From CAUJIW01 sp963205175 (GTDB lineage Bacteria > Pseudomonadota > Alphaproteobacteria > Sphingomonadales > Sphingomonadaceae): a stretch of 64,000 nt of DNA. The notes beneath the pieces were generated by a model. It did no database searches. It saw only the letters and a program-made list of their open reading frames with translations, and had not been told where the DNA came from. Below, in pieces: positions 44,396-54,370 of the stretch; the first letter of the stretch is position 1, and each line of letters opens with the position of its first letter. Position numbers and translations under genes: made by a program. The stretch lies in NCBI GenBank assembly GCA_041060555.1, contig JBEUDS010000001.1; one strand, 5' to 3'.

Positions 44396-47300
44396 TTGAC
44401 GCAAGAGCGCAGTTGGCGGGCGCGCAGTTGGCTGGGGCGCAGGGCGCTGGCCACAGCCGGCGCGCTGCTGCTGGTGGTCCTCGCCGGTGGCGGCGGCCTC
44501 TGGTGGTTTTCGCGCGTCGACGTCAACAGTGGCTGGCTGCGTGGCGTCGTCACCGCCCAGGCGCGAGAAGTGGTTCCCGGCCTGACGCTCGCGCCGGGCG
44601 CGCTTCATGCCCGCCGCATCCCCTGGCGGGACAGCATCGAGGTGACGGCATCGGACACCCGTTTTACCTATCATGACGACATCGCCGGCACCGTCGATCG
44701 CATCGTGCTGGAACTGAATGACGGCGTGATCTTCGGGCGGACGGCGGTGCTGAAATCCCTCAGCGTGCACGGTGCCTCAGCCCGGGCACGCTGGACCGCC
44801 GACACGCTGGAGCGCCTGCTGGCCCGTCAGGACGAGCGTGGTCCTGCCCGCTTTCCGTGGATGACGGGCCTGCGCGAGGTAACCCTGAGCGACCTTGCGC
44901 TCCGGCTCGACGGCGGTTCCCCGCGGACGCGCCACCAGCTGCGGCTGGACAAACTGACCATCGCCGCCAGTAACGATACCGGCGATCTGCGCATTCGCGG
45001 AAAGGCGCGACTGCTGGGATCGAACGACGCCAGGGCGGATGTCGGCGTCGACGGCACGGCAGTGCCGCAAGGCCGCTGGACACTCGCGGGGACGGTCAGC
45101 GTGCAGGATCCCAGTGCCCTGCTGGGGCCGGCCGCCCCGGCGCTCAAAGGCGTCGACCTGCGCGGCGGCCTCGACATCGACCTGACCGTCAAAGGCGATC
45201 GTGACATCATGGTTGATGGTACGGCGACGCTGCGCGGCGCCACGCTGGCGCTCGACCAGCGATGGCAGACACCGGTGGCGCTGGACGGGACCATGCCGTT
45301 CCAGTGGAACGGCGAGGCTGGCGCACTGAATCTGAACGAGGCGCGATTGCGCTCCGGCGGGGTCCGGCTGGCGGCAACCGCCCGGTGGCACGCGGCCGAA
45401 GGCAGCGCCATCCAGGCCGCGCTGTCCGAGGTGAGGGTAGCCGACCTGCACAGGCTGTGGCCCGCGGGGGTCGCCGAGGGCGGGCGCCAGTGGGTGATCG
45501 CCAACGTCGCCGACGGACGCGTCAACACGGCGCGCCTCGGCTACAGCCGGGACGCCGCTGGGCAGGAAGCCGTGCAACTGGACTTTGATTATCAGGGGCT
45601 TACGGTTCATTATCGTCGGCCCATGCCGCCAGTGCTGGATGGCGCCGGACACGCGGTGCTCGAAGGCAGCACCCTGCGCTTCACCATCGACAAGGGCCGG
45701 ATCAATGGCCTCGACGTCAAGGGATCGCAGGTGCGGCTGGTCAATCTCGGGCGCGATGGCGAGGCGGCAACCATTGACCTCGCGGGGCGCGGCGTCGTGC
45801 GCAACCTGCTGCACGTGCTGGACAGCCCGCCGCTGGGCTATATTAGCGCCTTCGGCCTGAAACCCGCCGACGTTGGTGGCGCGTTCACCTTGCGCGGCGG
45901 CATCCGGATCCCGCTGCTGGTCGACGTCCGGATGGATCAGGTCACCTTCAACGCCCGCGCCAATGGAAAGGCGTTGAGCGTGCCCGACGTACTCGACGGC
46001 CACGATCTCAAGGACGGCGATATGGTGGTAACGGTCGATGGCAATGGCCTGACCGCCACGGGGACCGGTCGCATCGGGCCACAGATGGCGCATATCCGCT
46101 GGCGCGAATCCTTTGATGCCAAAGCATCCCGGCCGAGCCGCTACCAGATCAACGCCAGCACCGATCTCAACCGCTTGCGGGCACTCGGCGTCGATCTCGG
46201 CAATCTCATCGAAGGACCGATCGGCCTGTCGCTCGACCTTGCCGGTCGCGGCCAGACCATTGATGATGGCCGCGTCACGGCCGACTTCAAGGATGCCCTC
46301 ATTGTGCTGCCGGGCCTCGGCGTCAGCAAGGCCATTGGCCAGCCCGGCGCCACGCGCCTGTCGCTCACCCGTCAGAACGACCGCTACCGGATTGATGACC
46401 TGGTGGTGTCGCTGCCCGGATTCAGCCTGTCCGGCCGCGGCGAGATGAACCCCGGCGCCGGGACGCGCCGCTGGTTTCTGAAGCGCATCCAGACCCGCGA
46501 GTTCACCGCCAGCGCCGACATCATCGATACCGACGACAAGCCGACGCTGGTCACGGTCCGGGGCGACTCCTTCGATCTCAAGCCGATGCTGGGCCGGCTG
46601 TTCGCGCCCGCGGCCCGACCGGGGCCACCACCCGCCGGGCCCGGCTCGCGCTGGCCCGACATGAAGGGCACCGCGCGCTTTGATGACGTGCGCATGTACA
46701 ACGACGAATCCCTTGAGGGCGCCGAGATCGCCTTCGAGACCGGCGGCAATCTGCTCTCCCAGCTCAGTTTCACCGCCAAGCTTGGCCCTTCCGAACGGAT
46801 CAGCGCCACCGTGCGCAGTCTCGGCACCACGCGCCAGTTCGCCATCGAGTCACCCGACGCCGGCCGGCTGGCCCGCGCGTTCGACATCTACAACAGCGGT
46901 GCCAACGGACGACTGGTAGTGCAGGGCACCGCGCGCGGCACCGGCGCGACGCTGGAGCTGGATGGCCATGCCCGCATGACCGATTTCCGTGTCAGTCAGG
47001 CGCCGGGGCTGGCCAAGCTGCTCACCATTGCCTCGCTGACCGGGCTGCGCGACACCCTGCAGGGGCGGGGAATCGTGTTCGAGACGGTCAAGGTGCCGTT
47101 CAGCCTGCGCAACGGCGTCATCACCCTGAAGAACGCCAGCGCGGTCGGGCCGGCCATGGGTATCACCATGGAAGGGCAGTTCCAGCAGTCATTGCACCAG
47201 TCCAACCTCAAGGGCGTGATCGTGCCGTCCTACACGCTCAACAGCTTGCTGGGCAAAATTCCGCTGGTGGGCAGGCTGGTGGTCGGCGGCCGGCACGAGG

Positions 47301-47449
47301 GGGTGATCGGCTTCAATTACCGCATCGAGGGCAACGCGCTGAACCCCAAGGTCAGCGTCAATCCGGCCTCGGGGCTGGCGCCGGGCTTCCTGCGCCACCT
47401 GTTCTCCGGCGGGCCGGCGAAGGTGGCCTCGGAGCCGGCGACCGACTGA
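44396..47449 (+). CDS. AsmA-like / DUF3971 (YhdP-type) envelope protein
   Basis: This 1017-residue protein has one N-terminal membrane helix (about residues 17-38, ATAGALLLVVLAGGGGLWWF) and a very long periplasmic part rich in beta strands, ending in an AsmA-like C-terminal region (SLTGLRDTLQGRGIVFETVKVPF, quoted in part). This layout fits the YhdP/TamB/AsmA bridge proteins that move phospholipid between the membranes. The start is a TTG at 44396 with GGAAAGG upstream; no better codon is near. Confidence in the exact start is moderate. Confidence 0.82.
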   Translation: MTQERSWRARSWLGRRALATAGALLLVVLAGGGGLWWFSRVDVNSGWLRGVVTAQAREVVPGLTLAPGALHARRIPWRDSIEVTASDTRFTYHDDIAGTVDRIVLELNDGVIFGRTAVLKSLSVHGASARARWTADTLERLLARQDERGPARFPWMTGLREVTLSDLALRLDGGSPRTRHQLRLDKLTIAASNDTGDLRIRGKARLLGSNDARADVGVDGTAVPQGRWTLAGTVSVQDPSALLGPAAPALKGVDLRGGLDIDLTVKGDRDIMVDGTATLRGATLALDQRWQTPVALDGTMPFQWNGEAGALNLNEARLRSGGVRLAATARWHAAEGSAIQAALSEVRVADLHRLWPAGVAEGGRQWVIANVADGRVNTARLGYSRDAAGQEAVQLDFDYQGLTVHYRRPMPPVLDGAGHAVLEGSTLRFTIDKGRINGLDVKGSQVRLVNLGRDGEAATIDLAGRGVVRNLLHVLDSPPLGYISAFGLKPADVGGAFTLRGGIRIPLLVDVRMDQVTFNARANGKALSVPDVLDGHDLKDGDMVVTVDGNGLTATGTGRIGPQMAHIRWRESFDAKASRPSRYQINASTDLNRLRALGVDLGNLIEGPIGLSLDLAGRGQTIDDGRVTADFKDALIVLPGLGVSKAIGQPGATRLSLTRQNDRYRIDDLVVSLPGFSLSGRGEMNPGAGTRRWFLKRIQTREFTASADIIDTDDKPTLVTVRGDSFDLKPMLGRLFAPAARPGPPPAGPGSRWPDMKGTARFDDVRMYNDESLEGAEIAFETGGNLLSQLSFTAKLGPSERISATVRSLGTTRQFAIESPDAGRLARAFDIYNSGANGRLVVQGTARGTGATLELDGHARMTDFRVSQAPGLAKLLTIASLTGLRDTLQGRGIVFETVKVPFSLRNGVITLKNASAVGPAMGITMEGQFQQSLHQSNLKGVIVPSYTLNSLLGKIPLVGRLVVGGRHEGVIGFNYRIEGNALNPKVSVNPASGLAPGFLRHLFSGGPAKVASEPATD

Positions 47450-47463
47450 CGGCGAACGGAAAA

Positions 47464-47491
47464 GCCGGCGGTCGGCTCATGCCGCGCCGGC
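47464..47491 (-). terminator. Terminator for tyrS
   Basis: GCCGGC...GCCGGC arms with inner GGC/GCC pairing form a hairpin between the convergent AsmA-like gene and tyrS. On the minus strand it is followed by TTTTCC, a short T-run that supports termination of tyrS. Confidence 0.6.
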
Positions 47492-47503
47492 CTGGCCAGC
47501 CGT

Positions 47504-48727
47504 TCAGGCCGGCTCGACCAGGCCGTGATGCTTCTTGCCGGCGGAGATTTTCACCGAGCCGTTGCCGATGGTCAGCACATGCGCCTCGTCGACGATCTTC
47601 TCGCCGTCGACACGGGCGCCGCCCTGCTTGATCAGTCGGCGTGCCTCGCCCTTGGAGGCGGCGAACCCCAGGCCCACCAGCGCGTCCACCAACGGCAGAG
47701 CGCCAGAAGCCGTCAACCGCGGCAGATCGGTGCCGGCGGTGCCCTCCTCGAAGGTGCGCCGGGCGGTCTCGGCGGCCGCCTCGGCGGCCTCGGCGCCACG
47801 CGCCAGCGTCGTCACCGCGTTGGCCAGCACTTTCTTGGCCTCGTTGATCTCGGCACCGCCCAGGGCTTCCAGACGGGCGATCTCGTCCAGCGGCAGGTCG
47901 GTGAACAGCTTGAGGAAGCGGCCGACGTCGGCGTCGTGGGTGTTGCGCCAGAATTGCCAGTAGTCGTAGTGCGACAGCTGATCCTCGTTCAGCCACACCG
48001 CGCCGCCGGCGGTCTTGCCCATCTTGGCGCCGTCGGCGGTGGTCAGCAGCGGCGTCGTCAGGCCGAACAGCTCGCCGCCCTCGATGCGCCGGGTCAGCTC
48101 GATGCCGTTGACGATGTTGCCCCACTGGTCCGAGCCGCCCATCTGCAGCCGCACGCCGTGGCGGCGGTACAGCTCCATGAAATCATAGGCCTGCAGGATC
48201 ATGTAGTTGAATTCGAGGAAGGTCAGCGGCTGTTCGCGGTCCAGCCGCAGCTTGACGGAATCGAACGTCAGCATCCGGTTGATCGAGAAGTGGCGGCCGA
48301 CCTCGCGCAGGAAGGGGATGTATTCCAGCCCGTCCAGCCAGTCGGCGTTGTTGATCATGATGGCGTCGGTCGGGCCGTCGCCGAAGGTCAGGAAGCGCTC
48401 GAACACCGCCTTGATGCTCGCCATGTTGGCGGCGATGTCGGCGTCCGACAGCAGCATCCGCGAGGTATCGCGCCCCGAGGGGTCGCCGATGCGGGTGGTG
48501 CCGCCGCCCATGATGACCACCGGCTTGTGGCCGCTCTGCTGCAGGTGGCGCAGCATCATGATCTGGGTGAGATGGCCGACATGCAGCGACGGGGCGGTGC
48601 AGTCGAAGCCGATATACGCCCGGATCGGCTCACGCGCGGCCAGGTCATCGAGGCCCTGGGCGTCGGTGAGCTGGTGGATGAAGCCGCGGGCTTCCAGGCG
48701 GGCGAGGAATTCGGAACGGAACGTCAT
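47504..48727 (-). CDS. tyrS: Tyrosyl-tRNA synthetase
   Basis: This 407-residue class I synthetase charges tRNA-Tyr. HIGH-type HVGH is at 49-52, a KMSKS-type KMGKT at 235-239, and a C-terminal S4 RNA-binding domain includes SKGEARRLIKQGGARVDG. I chose ATG 48727 as the family start; the frame is open 46 codons more, overlapping the divergent anmK. Confidence 0.96.
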   Translation of the reverse strand: MTFRSEFLARLEARGFIHQLTDAQGLDDLAAREPIRAYIGFDCTAPSLHVGHLTQIMMLRHLQQSGHKPVVIMGGGTTRIGDPSGRDTSRMLLSDADIAANMASIKAVFERFLTFGDGPTDAIMINNADWLDGLEYIPFLREVGRHFSINRMLTFDSVKLRLDREQPLTFLEFNYMILQAYDFMELYRRHGVRLQMGGSDQWGNIVNGIELTRRIEGGELFGLTTPLLTTADGAKMGKTAGGAVWLNEDQLSHYDYWQFWRNTHDADVGRFLKLFTDLPLDEIARLEALGGAEINEAKKVLANAVTTLARGAEAAEAAAETARRTFEEGTAGTDLPRLTASGALPLVDALVGLGFAASKGEARRLIKQGGARVDGEKIVDEAHVLTIGNGSVKISAGKKHHGLVEPA

Positions 48728-48809
48728 GGGGCTACTCTCGATTTCAGGCTTCCGGCGCGATGGCCGACGGCGTATCACCGGGCCGGGCTGATAGCACGGG
48801 AACAGGGAT

Positions 48810-49913
48810 GTGGGAAACGCCGCAATCGCCGTCGGGCTGATGTCCGGCACGTCCGCCGACGGCATCGATGCCGCGGTGGTGGAGACCGACGGTGCCGGCC
48901 ATGTCCGGCCGCTCGCCTTTCACAGCCTCGGCTATACGCCCGACCAGCACCGGCGCATCCGTTCGGCGATGCGCCGGGCGATGGACCTGCCGGCGCCGGC
49001 GGACGATCCGCAGATCGACGCCGTGGCCGAGGAGCTGACCCATCTCCATGCCGAGGCGGTCAACGCGGCCCTGGCGGCGGCGTCGGTCAAGCCGGCGGAG
49101 GTTCAGGTCGTCGGGTTTCACGGCCAGACGGTGGCGCACCGGCCCGAGCGTGGCTGGACCTGGCAGATCGGCGACGGCGACCTGCTGGCGCGGCTCACCG
49201 GCATCGATGTGGTGGCGGACTTCCGCTCGCATGACGTCGCCGGTGGCGGACAGGGGGCACCGCTGGCGCCGGTGTTTCATCGCGCGCTGGCAACCGCCGC
49301 CCGGCTCGACCCGCCGGTGGCCTTCCTCAATCTCGGCGGCATCGGCAACGTCACCTGGATCGGCGATGGCGACGAGCACATCCTCGCCTTCGACACCGGG
49401 CCCGCCAATGCGCTGATCGATGACTGGATGCGCACCCATGCCGGCCAGCCCCATGACGCCGGCGGTCAGACCGCCGCCGCGGGCCGCGTCGACGACGCGG
49501 CATTGCGCGAATTGCTGGCAAATCCGTGGTTCGACGCCGCGCCGCCCAAATCGCTCGACCGCCAGTCGTTCAGCGCCGATCCGGTCGCCGGGCTGAACCT
49601 TGCCGACGGCGCCGCGACGCTCACGGCCTTTACCGCCGCCAGTGTGGCGCGCGCGCTGGCGCATCTTCCCGCCCCGCCACACCATTGGCTGGTGTGCGGC
49701 GGCGGGCGTCATAACGCGACCTTGATGCGGATGCTGGCCGAGCGGCTGGGGGATGTCCGCGCCGTCGAGGCGATCGGCTGGAATGGCGACGCCATCGAGG
49801 CGCAGGCATTCGCCTATATGGCGGCCCGCCACCTGCGCGGCCTGCCGATTTCCTTCCCCGGCACCACGGGCATCGACCGGCCGCGCACCGGCGGACGGCT
49901 GTTCCGGGCCTGA
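48810..49913 (+). CDS. anmK: Anhydro-N-acetylmuramic acid kinase
   Basis: This 367-residue kinase opens and phosphorylates anhydro-MurNAc during cell-wall recycling. The ATP-binding GLMSGTSADGIDAAVVE is near the N terminus. VVGFHGQTVAHRP, FDTGPANALIDDW and a C-terminal VCGGGRHNATLM follow. The start is GTG 48810. It is divergent from tyrS with 82 bases between, an arrangement common in alphaproteobacteria. Confidence 0.95.
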   Translation: MGNAAIAVGLMSGTSADGIDAAVVETDGAGHVRPLAFHSLGYTPDQHRRIRSAMRRAMDLPAPADDPQIDAVAEELTHLHAEAVNAALAAASVKPAEVQVVGFHGQTVAHRPERGWTWQIGDGDLLARLTGIDVVADFRSHDVAGGGQGAPLAPVFHRALATAARLDPPVAFLNLGGIGNVTWIGDGDEHILAFDTGPANALIDDWMRTHAGQPHDAGGQTAAAGRVDDAALRELLANPWFDAAPPKSLDRQSFSADPVAGLNLADGAATLTAFTAASVARALAHLPAPPHHWLVCGGGRHNATLMRMLAERLGDVRAVEAIGWNGDAIEAQAFAYMAARHLRGLPISFPGTTGIDRPRTGGRLFRA

Positions 49914-49948
49914 TCGAGCCTGCTCAGGAAGGTCTGGTGGACCGGTCC

Positions 49949-50596
49949 TCAGTGGCCGGCGGACAGCCGCTTGTCGAGATAGCGGTTCACCGAGCCCATC
50001 AGCAGTTCCATTTCATTCTCGAAGAAATGGTTGGCGCCATCGACGGTGTCGTAATCGATGGTGATGTGTTTCTGGGTCTTGAGCTTGTCGACCAGCTTCT
50101 GCACCGCCGAGGAGGTGACGATCTCGTCGGCCGTGCCCTGGACGATCAGGCCCGAGGACGGGCAGGGCGCCAGGAACGAGAAGTCATAGAGGTTGGCCGG
50201 CGGCGCCACCGAGATGAAGCCGCGGATTTCCGGCCGGCGCATCAGCAGCTGCATGCCGATCCAGGCGCCGAACGAGAAGCCGGCGACCCAGCAGCTCGAC
50301 GCATCGGGGTTGTACTGCTGCATCCAGTCGAGCGCGGAGGCCGCGTCGGACAGCTCGCCGATGCCGCTGTCGAACGTGCCCTGGCTGCGGCCGACGCCCC
50401 GGAAGTTGAAGCGCAGCACGGCGAAGCCCCGCTGGGCGAACGCCTGGTAGAGGTGATAGACCACCTTGTTGTTCATCGTCCCGCCGCCCTGGGGGTGCGG
50501 GTGGAGAATCAGCGCCAGCGGCGCACGCGGCTGAGTGGCCGGCTGATAGCGGCCTTCCAGACGACCTTCCGGGCCGGAGAAAATCACATCAGGCAT
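49949..50596 (-). CDS. Alpha/beta hydrolase (dienelactone hydrolase-like)
   Basis: This 215-residue hydrolase has the nucleophile elbow GFSFGAWIG and an N-terminal oxyanion HPHPQGGGTMNNK typical of a conserved proteobacterial subgroup. The Asp lies in GTADEIVT and the His in DGANHFFE. I chose ATG 50596, which gives the family start MPDVIFSGPEG. This subgroup is often encoded just before Fe-S cysteine desulfurase genes in alphaproteobacteria, as here. Substrate unknown. Confidence 0.85.
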   Translation of the reverse strand: MPDVIFSGPEGRLEGRYQPATQPRAPLALILHPHPQGGGTMNNKVVYHLYQAFAQRGFAVLRFNFRGVGRSQGTFDSGIGELSDAASALDWMQQYNPDASSCWVAGFSFGAWIGMQLLMRRPEIRGFISVAPPANLYDFSFLAPCPSSGLIVQGTADEIVTSSAVQKLVDKLKTQKHITIDYDTVDGANHFFENEMELLMGSVNRYLDKRLSAGH

Positions 50597-50735
50597 GTAA
50601 CCTCGGCGCAACAAGGGGTGGGAGACAGAAAACCATGGGCGCACCATGGCACGAGATTTCGCACCACGAGAGCGCCCGCTATATAGGGGGCAAGGATACG
50701 GATGCAATGAAAACCGCACCGGGACGAACCAACGG

Positions 50736-51857
50736 ATGACCAACGCCTTGACCTATCTCGACTATAACGCGACCGCGCCGGTACATCCGGCGGTGGTCGA
50801 CGCCATGGCGGCGACACTGACCGAGGTCGGCAACCCGTCGTCGGTCCATCAGGCCGGCCGGCATGCGCGCGATCTGGTGGAGGCCGCGCGCGGTCGACTG
50901 GCGACGCTGCTCAACTGCCTGCCGCGCCAGATCGTCTTCACCAGCGGCGGCACCGAGGCCAACGCCTTGGCGCTGCGAGGTCTGCCGGCGGCGCGCCGCT
51001 TTGTCTCGATGGTCGAACATGAGTCGGTGCTGGCCAATGCCGGCGATGCCGTCCGTCTGCCGGTGGACGCCGCCGGGGTGGTGGACGGCGAGGCGCTGTC
51101 GGCGGCGCTCGCGACGGCTGGACCGGGGCCGAAACTGGTGTCGATCATGCTGGCCAACAACGAGACCGGCGTCATCCAGCCGATCGCCGCGCTGGCGGCG
51201 CGCTGTCGCGCCGGCGGGGCCTGGCTGCATGTGGATGCCGTCCAGGCGCTCGGGCGTATTTCCGTCGACGTGGCCGCACTGGGGGCTGACCTGCTGACCG
51301 TCTCCGCCCACAAGATTGGCGGTCCCAAGGGGGTGGGCGCGCTGGTGATCGCCAACGACCTGCTGACGTTGACGCCGCTCTACGGCGGCGGCGGGCAGGA
51401 GCTGGGCCGACGGGCCGGCACCGAGAACGTGCCCGGTATCACAGGCTTCGCCGCCGCGCTTGATGCCCTGGCGGCGATGCCGGAGTGGACGGCCCGCGCG
51501 GCGACACTGCGCGATGCCCTGGAAGCGGCACTCATGGAGGCCGGGGGCCGCGTATTCGCGCGCGCCATCGACCGCCTGCCGACCACCACGGCCGTGCGGA
51601 TGCCCGGCGTCAAGGCCGAAACCCAGGTGATGGCCTTCGATCTGGCCGGCATCGCCGTCAGCGCCGGGGCCGCCTGCTCGTCAGGCAAGGTGCGGGTCAG
51701 CCATGTCCTGCGTGCCATGGGGCTCGACGACGCGTCCGCCGGCGAGACCATCCGGATCAGCCTCGGCTGGGGCACGACGGCGGCGGAGATCGACCGGCTG
51801 GTCGCCGAATGGCGACGAATTGCCGCCCGGGTGGCGCGCCGTCCGGCTGCCGAGTAG
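50736..51857 (+). CDS. Cysteine desulfurase (NifS/IscS-like), first copy
   Basis: This 373-residue PLP enzyme removes sulfur from cysteine for Fe-S clusters or thio-cofactors. The PLP lysine is Lys193 (SAHKIGGPKG) and the catalytic cysteine Cys314 (SAGAACSSGKVRVSHVL). I chose ATG 50736, which gives NALTYLDYNATAPVHPAVV; the longer frame runs into the divergent gap. The second desulfurase starts 10 bases later. The two proteins are clearly paralogues with different active-site loops. Confidence 0.88.
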   Translation: MTNALTYLDYNATAPVHPAVVDAMAATLTEVGNPSSVHQAGRHARDLVEAARGRLATLLNCLPRQIVFTSGGTEANALALRGLPAARRFVSMVEHESVLANAGDAVRLPVDAAGVVDGEALSAALATAGPGPKLVSIMLANNETGVIQPIAALAARCRAGGAWLHVDAVQALGRISVDVAALGADLLTVSAHKIGGPKGVGALVIANDLLTLTPLYGGGGQELGRRAGTENVPGITGFAAALDALAAMPEWTARAATLRDALEAALMEAGGRVFARAIDRLPTTTAVRMPGVKAETQVMAFDLAGIAVSAGAACSSGKVRVSHVLRAMGLDDASAGETIRISLGWGTTAAEIDRLVAEWRRIAARVARRPAAE

Positions 51858-51867
51858 GGTGGCGGTG

Positions 51868-53058
51868 ATGATGTCATCCGCCCCCGAACCCGCAGCCGCC
51901 CGCCGTGGCCCGCCGCTTTACCTCGACTATCAGGCGACAACGCCGATGGACGAGGTGGTGCTGGCGGCGATGCTGCCTTACTTCGGCGCCCGCTTCGGCA
52001 ACCCGCATTCCTCCACCCACCGTTACGGCTGGGAGGCGATGGCCGGTGTTGATGTGGCGCGCGGCCATGTCGCCGGGCTGATCGGCGCCAGCCCGGAGGA
52101 GATCATCTTTCTCAGCGGCGCGACGGAAGCCAACAATCTGGCCCTGAAGGGGGCGCTGATGGCGGCGCCACCGGCGCGGCGGCGGCTGGTGACGCTGGTC
52201 ACCGAACATGCCTGCGTGCGCGAGACCGCCGCCTGGCTCGGCCACCAGGGCTACGACGTCGTGGTGCTGCCGGTGGACAGCGACGGCCTCATCCGCCTTG
52301 ATGAACTGGACACTGTGCTCGACGACCAGGTGGCACTGGTGTCGGTGATGGCGGTCAACAACGAGATCGGCGTCGCGCAGCCGCTGGCCGAGATCGGCCG
52401 GCGCTGCCGGGCGGCGGGGGCGCTGTTCCACACCGACGCCGCCCAGGCGTTCGGCAAGGTGCCGCTCGATGTCGAGGCCATGGGCATCGACCTGATGAGC
52501 CTGTCGGCGCACAAGATCTACGGCCCCAAGGGCGTGGGGGCGCTTTATGTCCGCGCCCGCACGCCGCTGGCGCCGCAAATGCATGGCGGCGGGCAGGAGC
52601 GGGGGCTGCGCTCGGGCACGCTGGCGCCGGCCCTGTGCGTCGGCTTCGGCGAGGCGGCGCGGCTGGCGGCGGCACGACTGGGGCCTGACCTCGATCGGCT
52701 GTGGGGTCTGTTCAATCAGGCCCGCACAATGCTGGAGGCTTCGGGCATCGCATGGCGGCTCAACGGCTCGGCGGCGGCGCGCTTCCCCGGCAATCTCAAT
52801 GTCTCGTTTCCGGGCGTCGATGGTGCTCGCCTGCTCGCCGACCTGCGCGGTCTGGCGCTGTCGTCGGGGGCGGCCTGCGCGTCCGCCGTCGGCAAGCCAT
52901 CCTACGTGCTCGACGCGCTGGGGCTGGACAAAAGCACAGCGCAGGCGACATTGCGTATCGGCCTCGGGCGCCCGACAACGGCTGACGATGTGGCGACGGC
53001 GATGACGGTGATTGTTCAGGCCGTCAGGGAACAGACGGAGGTGGCATGGCGTCGGTGA
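51868..53058 (+). CDS. Cysteine desulfurase (IscS-like), second copy
   Basis: This 396-residue paralogue has PLP Lys216 (SAHKIYGPKGVGALY), catalytic Cys337 (LSSGAACASAVGKPSYVL) and the LYLDYQATTPMDEVV start, which is close to IscS. Two adjacent ATG codons (51868, 51871) are possible starts. The gene overlaps the ferredoxin by 13 bases. With the ferredoxin it looks like a minimal ISC-type sulfur module; no scaffold (IscU or SufB) is in the window. Confidence 0.88.
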   Translation: MMSSAPEPAAARRGPPLYLDYQATTPMDEVVLAAMLPYFGARFGNPHSSTHRYGWEAMAGVDVARGHVAGLIGASPEEIIFLSGATEANNLALKGALMAAPPARRRLVTLVTEHACVRETAAWLGHQGYDVVVLPVDSDGLIRLDELDTVLDDQVALVSVMAVNNEIGVAQPLAEIGRRCRAAGALFHTDAAQAFGKVPLDVEAMGIDLMSLSAHKIYGPKGVGALYVRARTPLAPQMHGGGQERGLRSGTLAPALCVGFGEAARLAAARLGPDLDRLWGLFNQARTMLEASGIAWRLNGSAAARFPGNLNVSFPGVDGARLLADLRGLALSSGAACASAVGKPSYVLDALGLDKSTAQATLRIGLGRPTTADDVATAMTVIVQAVREQTEVAWRR

Positions 53059-53387
53059 ACATTCGTTTCCTCGCGGCCAACGGGACGCCGCTTTGCACGG
53101 TGGATGCGCAGCCGGGCGAGCGTCTGCTGGATGTGGCGCAGGCCCACGACATGCCGCTGGAAGGCACCTGCGAGGGGCAGATGGCGTGCTCGACCTGCCA
53201 TGTCATCATCAGCAAGGCCGATTTCGCCAAGCTGCCGCCGGCCAGCCCGGAGGAAGAGGACATGCTGGATTTCGCCTATGGCGTCACCGGCACCTCGCGG
53301 CTGGCCTGCCAGGTGTGGCTGGAAGCCGGATGGGGCGAACTGGAAGTCCGCCTGCCATCCGAATCCCGCAACATGATGAACCGCTGA
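53046..53387 (+). CDS. fdx: Adrenodoxin-type [2Fe-2S] ferredoxin
   Basis: This 113-residue electron carrier has cluster ligands Cys42, Cys48, Cys51 (CEGQMACSTC) and Cys88 (RLACQV). It supplies electrons for Fe-S cluster assembly. The ATG at 53046 overlaps the second desulfurase, which implies coupled translation. It ends 16 bases before the convergent crotonase. Confidence 0.93.
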   Translation: MASVNIRFLAANGTPLCTVDAQPGERLLDVAQAHDMPLEGTCEGQMACSTCHVIISKADFAKLPPASPEEEDMLDFAYGVTGTSRLACQVWLEAGWGELEVRLPSESRNMMNR

Positions 53388-53403
53388 GGCCGGTACCGCC
53401 CGG

Positions 53404-54201
53404 TCAGCGGCCGCTGAACTGGGCCGGCCGCTTGGCAAGAAACGCGGCGACGCCTTCAGCGAAGTCGGCGGTCTGGCCGGCTTTCTTCTGGTTGACCCGT
53501 TCGAGCTGCAATGACTCGGTCAGCGACATCTCCAGGCCACGACGCACACCGGTACGGATCAGCGTGTGGGCGACCGTCGGCCCCTGGGCGAGCTTCTTCG
53601 CGATGCCCAGCGCCGTCGCCTGCAACTCGGCGTCCTCGACGACCTTGTAGATCATGCCCCACTCCAGCGCGGTCTGGGCCGGGATCTTCTCGCCCAGCAT
53701 CATCATCGCCTGGGCGCGCGCCTTGCCAACGAGGCGCGGCAGCAGCCAGGTGCTGCCAACGTCCGGTACCAGGCCGATGTTGACGAAGGCCTGCAGGAAC
53801 AGCGCCGAGGAGCCGGCAATGGCGATGTCGCCGACCAGCGCCAGCGAGCAGCCGGCACCGGCGGCAACGCCGTTGACCGCGGTCACCAGCGGCATCGGCA
53901 GCTCCATCAGTCGTTCCAGCAGCGGATTGTAATGCAGTTCGAGAATCTTGCCGGCATCGATCGGGCCGTCGCCGACCTGGATGCCCCCCGCCGCCGCGAG
54001 ATCGGCGCCCGAGCAGAAGCCGCGGCCGGCGCCGGTGATGAGCAGGCAGCGCACGGTCGACTCCGGGGCGGTGATCTGGTCGAGCACCTTGAGCAGCTCG
54101 TCGGACATTTCCGGCACGATGGCATTGAGCGACTGCGGACGATTGAGCGTCACGGTCGCGACATTGTCGGAGATTTCCAGCGTAATGGTTTGAAATGACA
54201 T
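53404..54201 (-). CDS. Enoyl-CoA hydratase/isomerase, PaaG-like
   Basis: This 265-residue crotonase-fold enzyme has a CoA-binding oxyanion region (GAGRGFCSGADLAAAG) and a second loop GVAAGAGCSLALVGDIAIA. The first catalytic Glu of classic hydratases is Ser here, and the second is Asp in GLVPDVGSTWLLPRLVG, as in PaaG isomerases. It may therefore isomerise rather than hydrate. I chose ATG 54201 (MSFQTITLEI). No phenylacetate genes are near. The 169-bp gap upstream shows no gene. Confidence 0.87.
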   Translation of the reverse strand: MSFQTITLEISDNVATVTLNRPQSLNAIVPEMSDELLKVLDQITAPESTVRCLLITGAGRGFCSGADLAAAGGIQVGDGPIDAGKILELHYNPLLERLMELPMPLVTAVNGVAAGAGCSLALVGDIAIAGSSALFLQAFVNIGLVPDVGSTWLLPRLVGKARAQAMMMLGEKIPAQTALEWGMIYKVVEDAELQATALGIAKKLAQGPTVAHTLIRTGVRRGLEMSLTESLQLERVNQKKAGQTADFAEGVAAFLAKRPAQFSGR

Positions 54202-54370
54202 GATAATCCTCCCAATATAGTCACCGCTCGGTGCCACTCTCCCGGCACCTGGGCGGATCTCGATGCATAAAGCTGCCACGCGACAGGTCAGGTACGCCCG
54301 ACCATGGGTGGTCTATGCGATGCCTGACCATGGCTGTCAAAGCGCAGGGTGGGGAGGGGGTGACGAGCGG

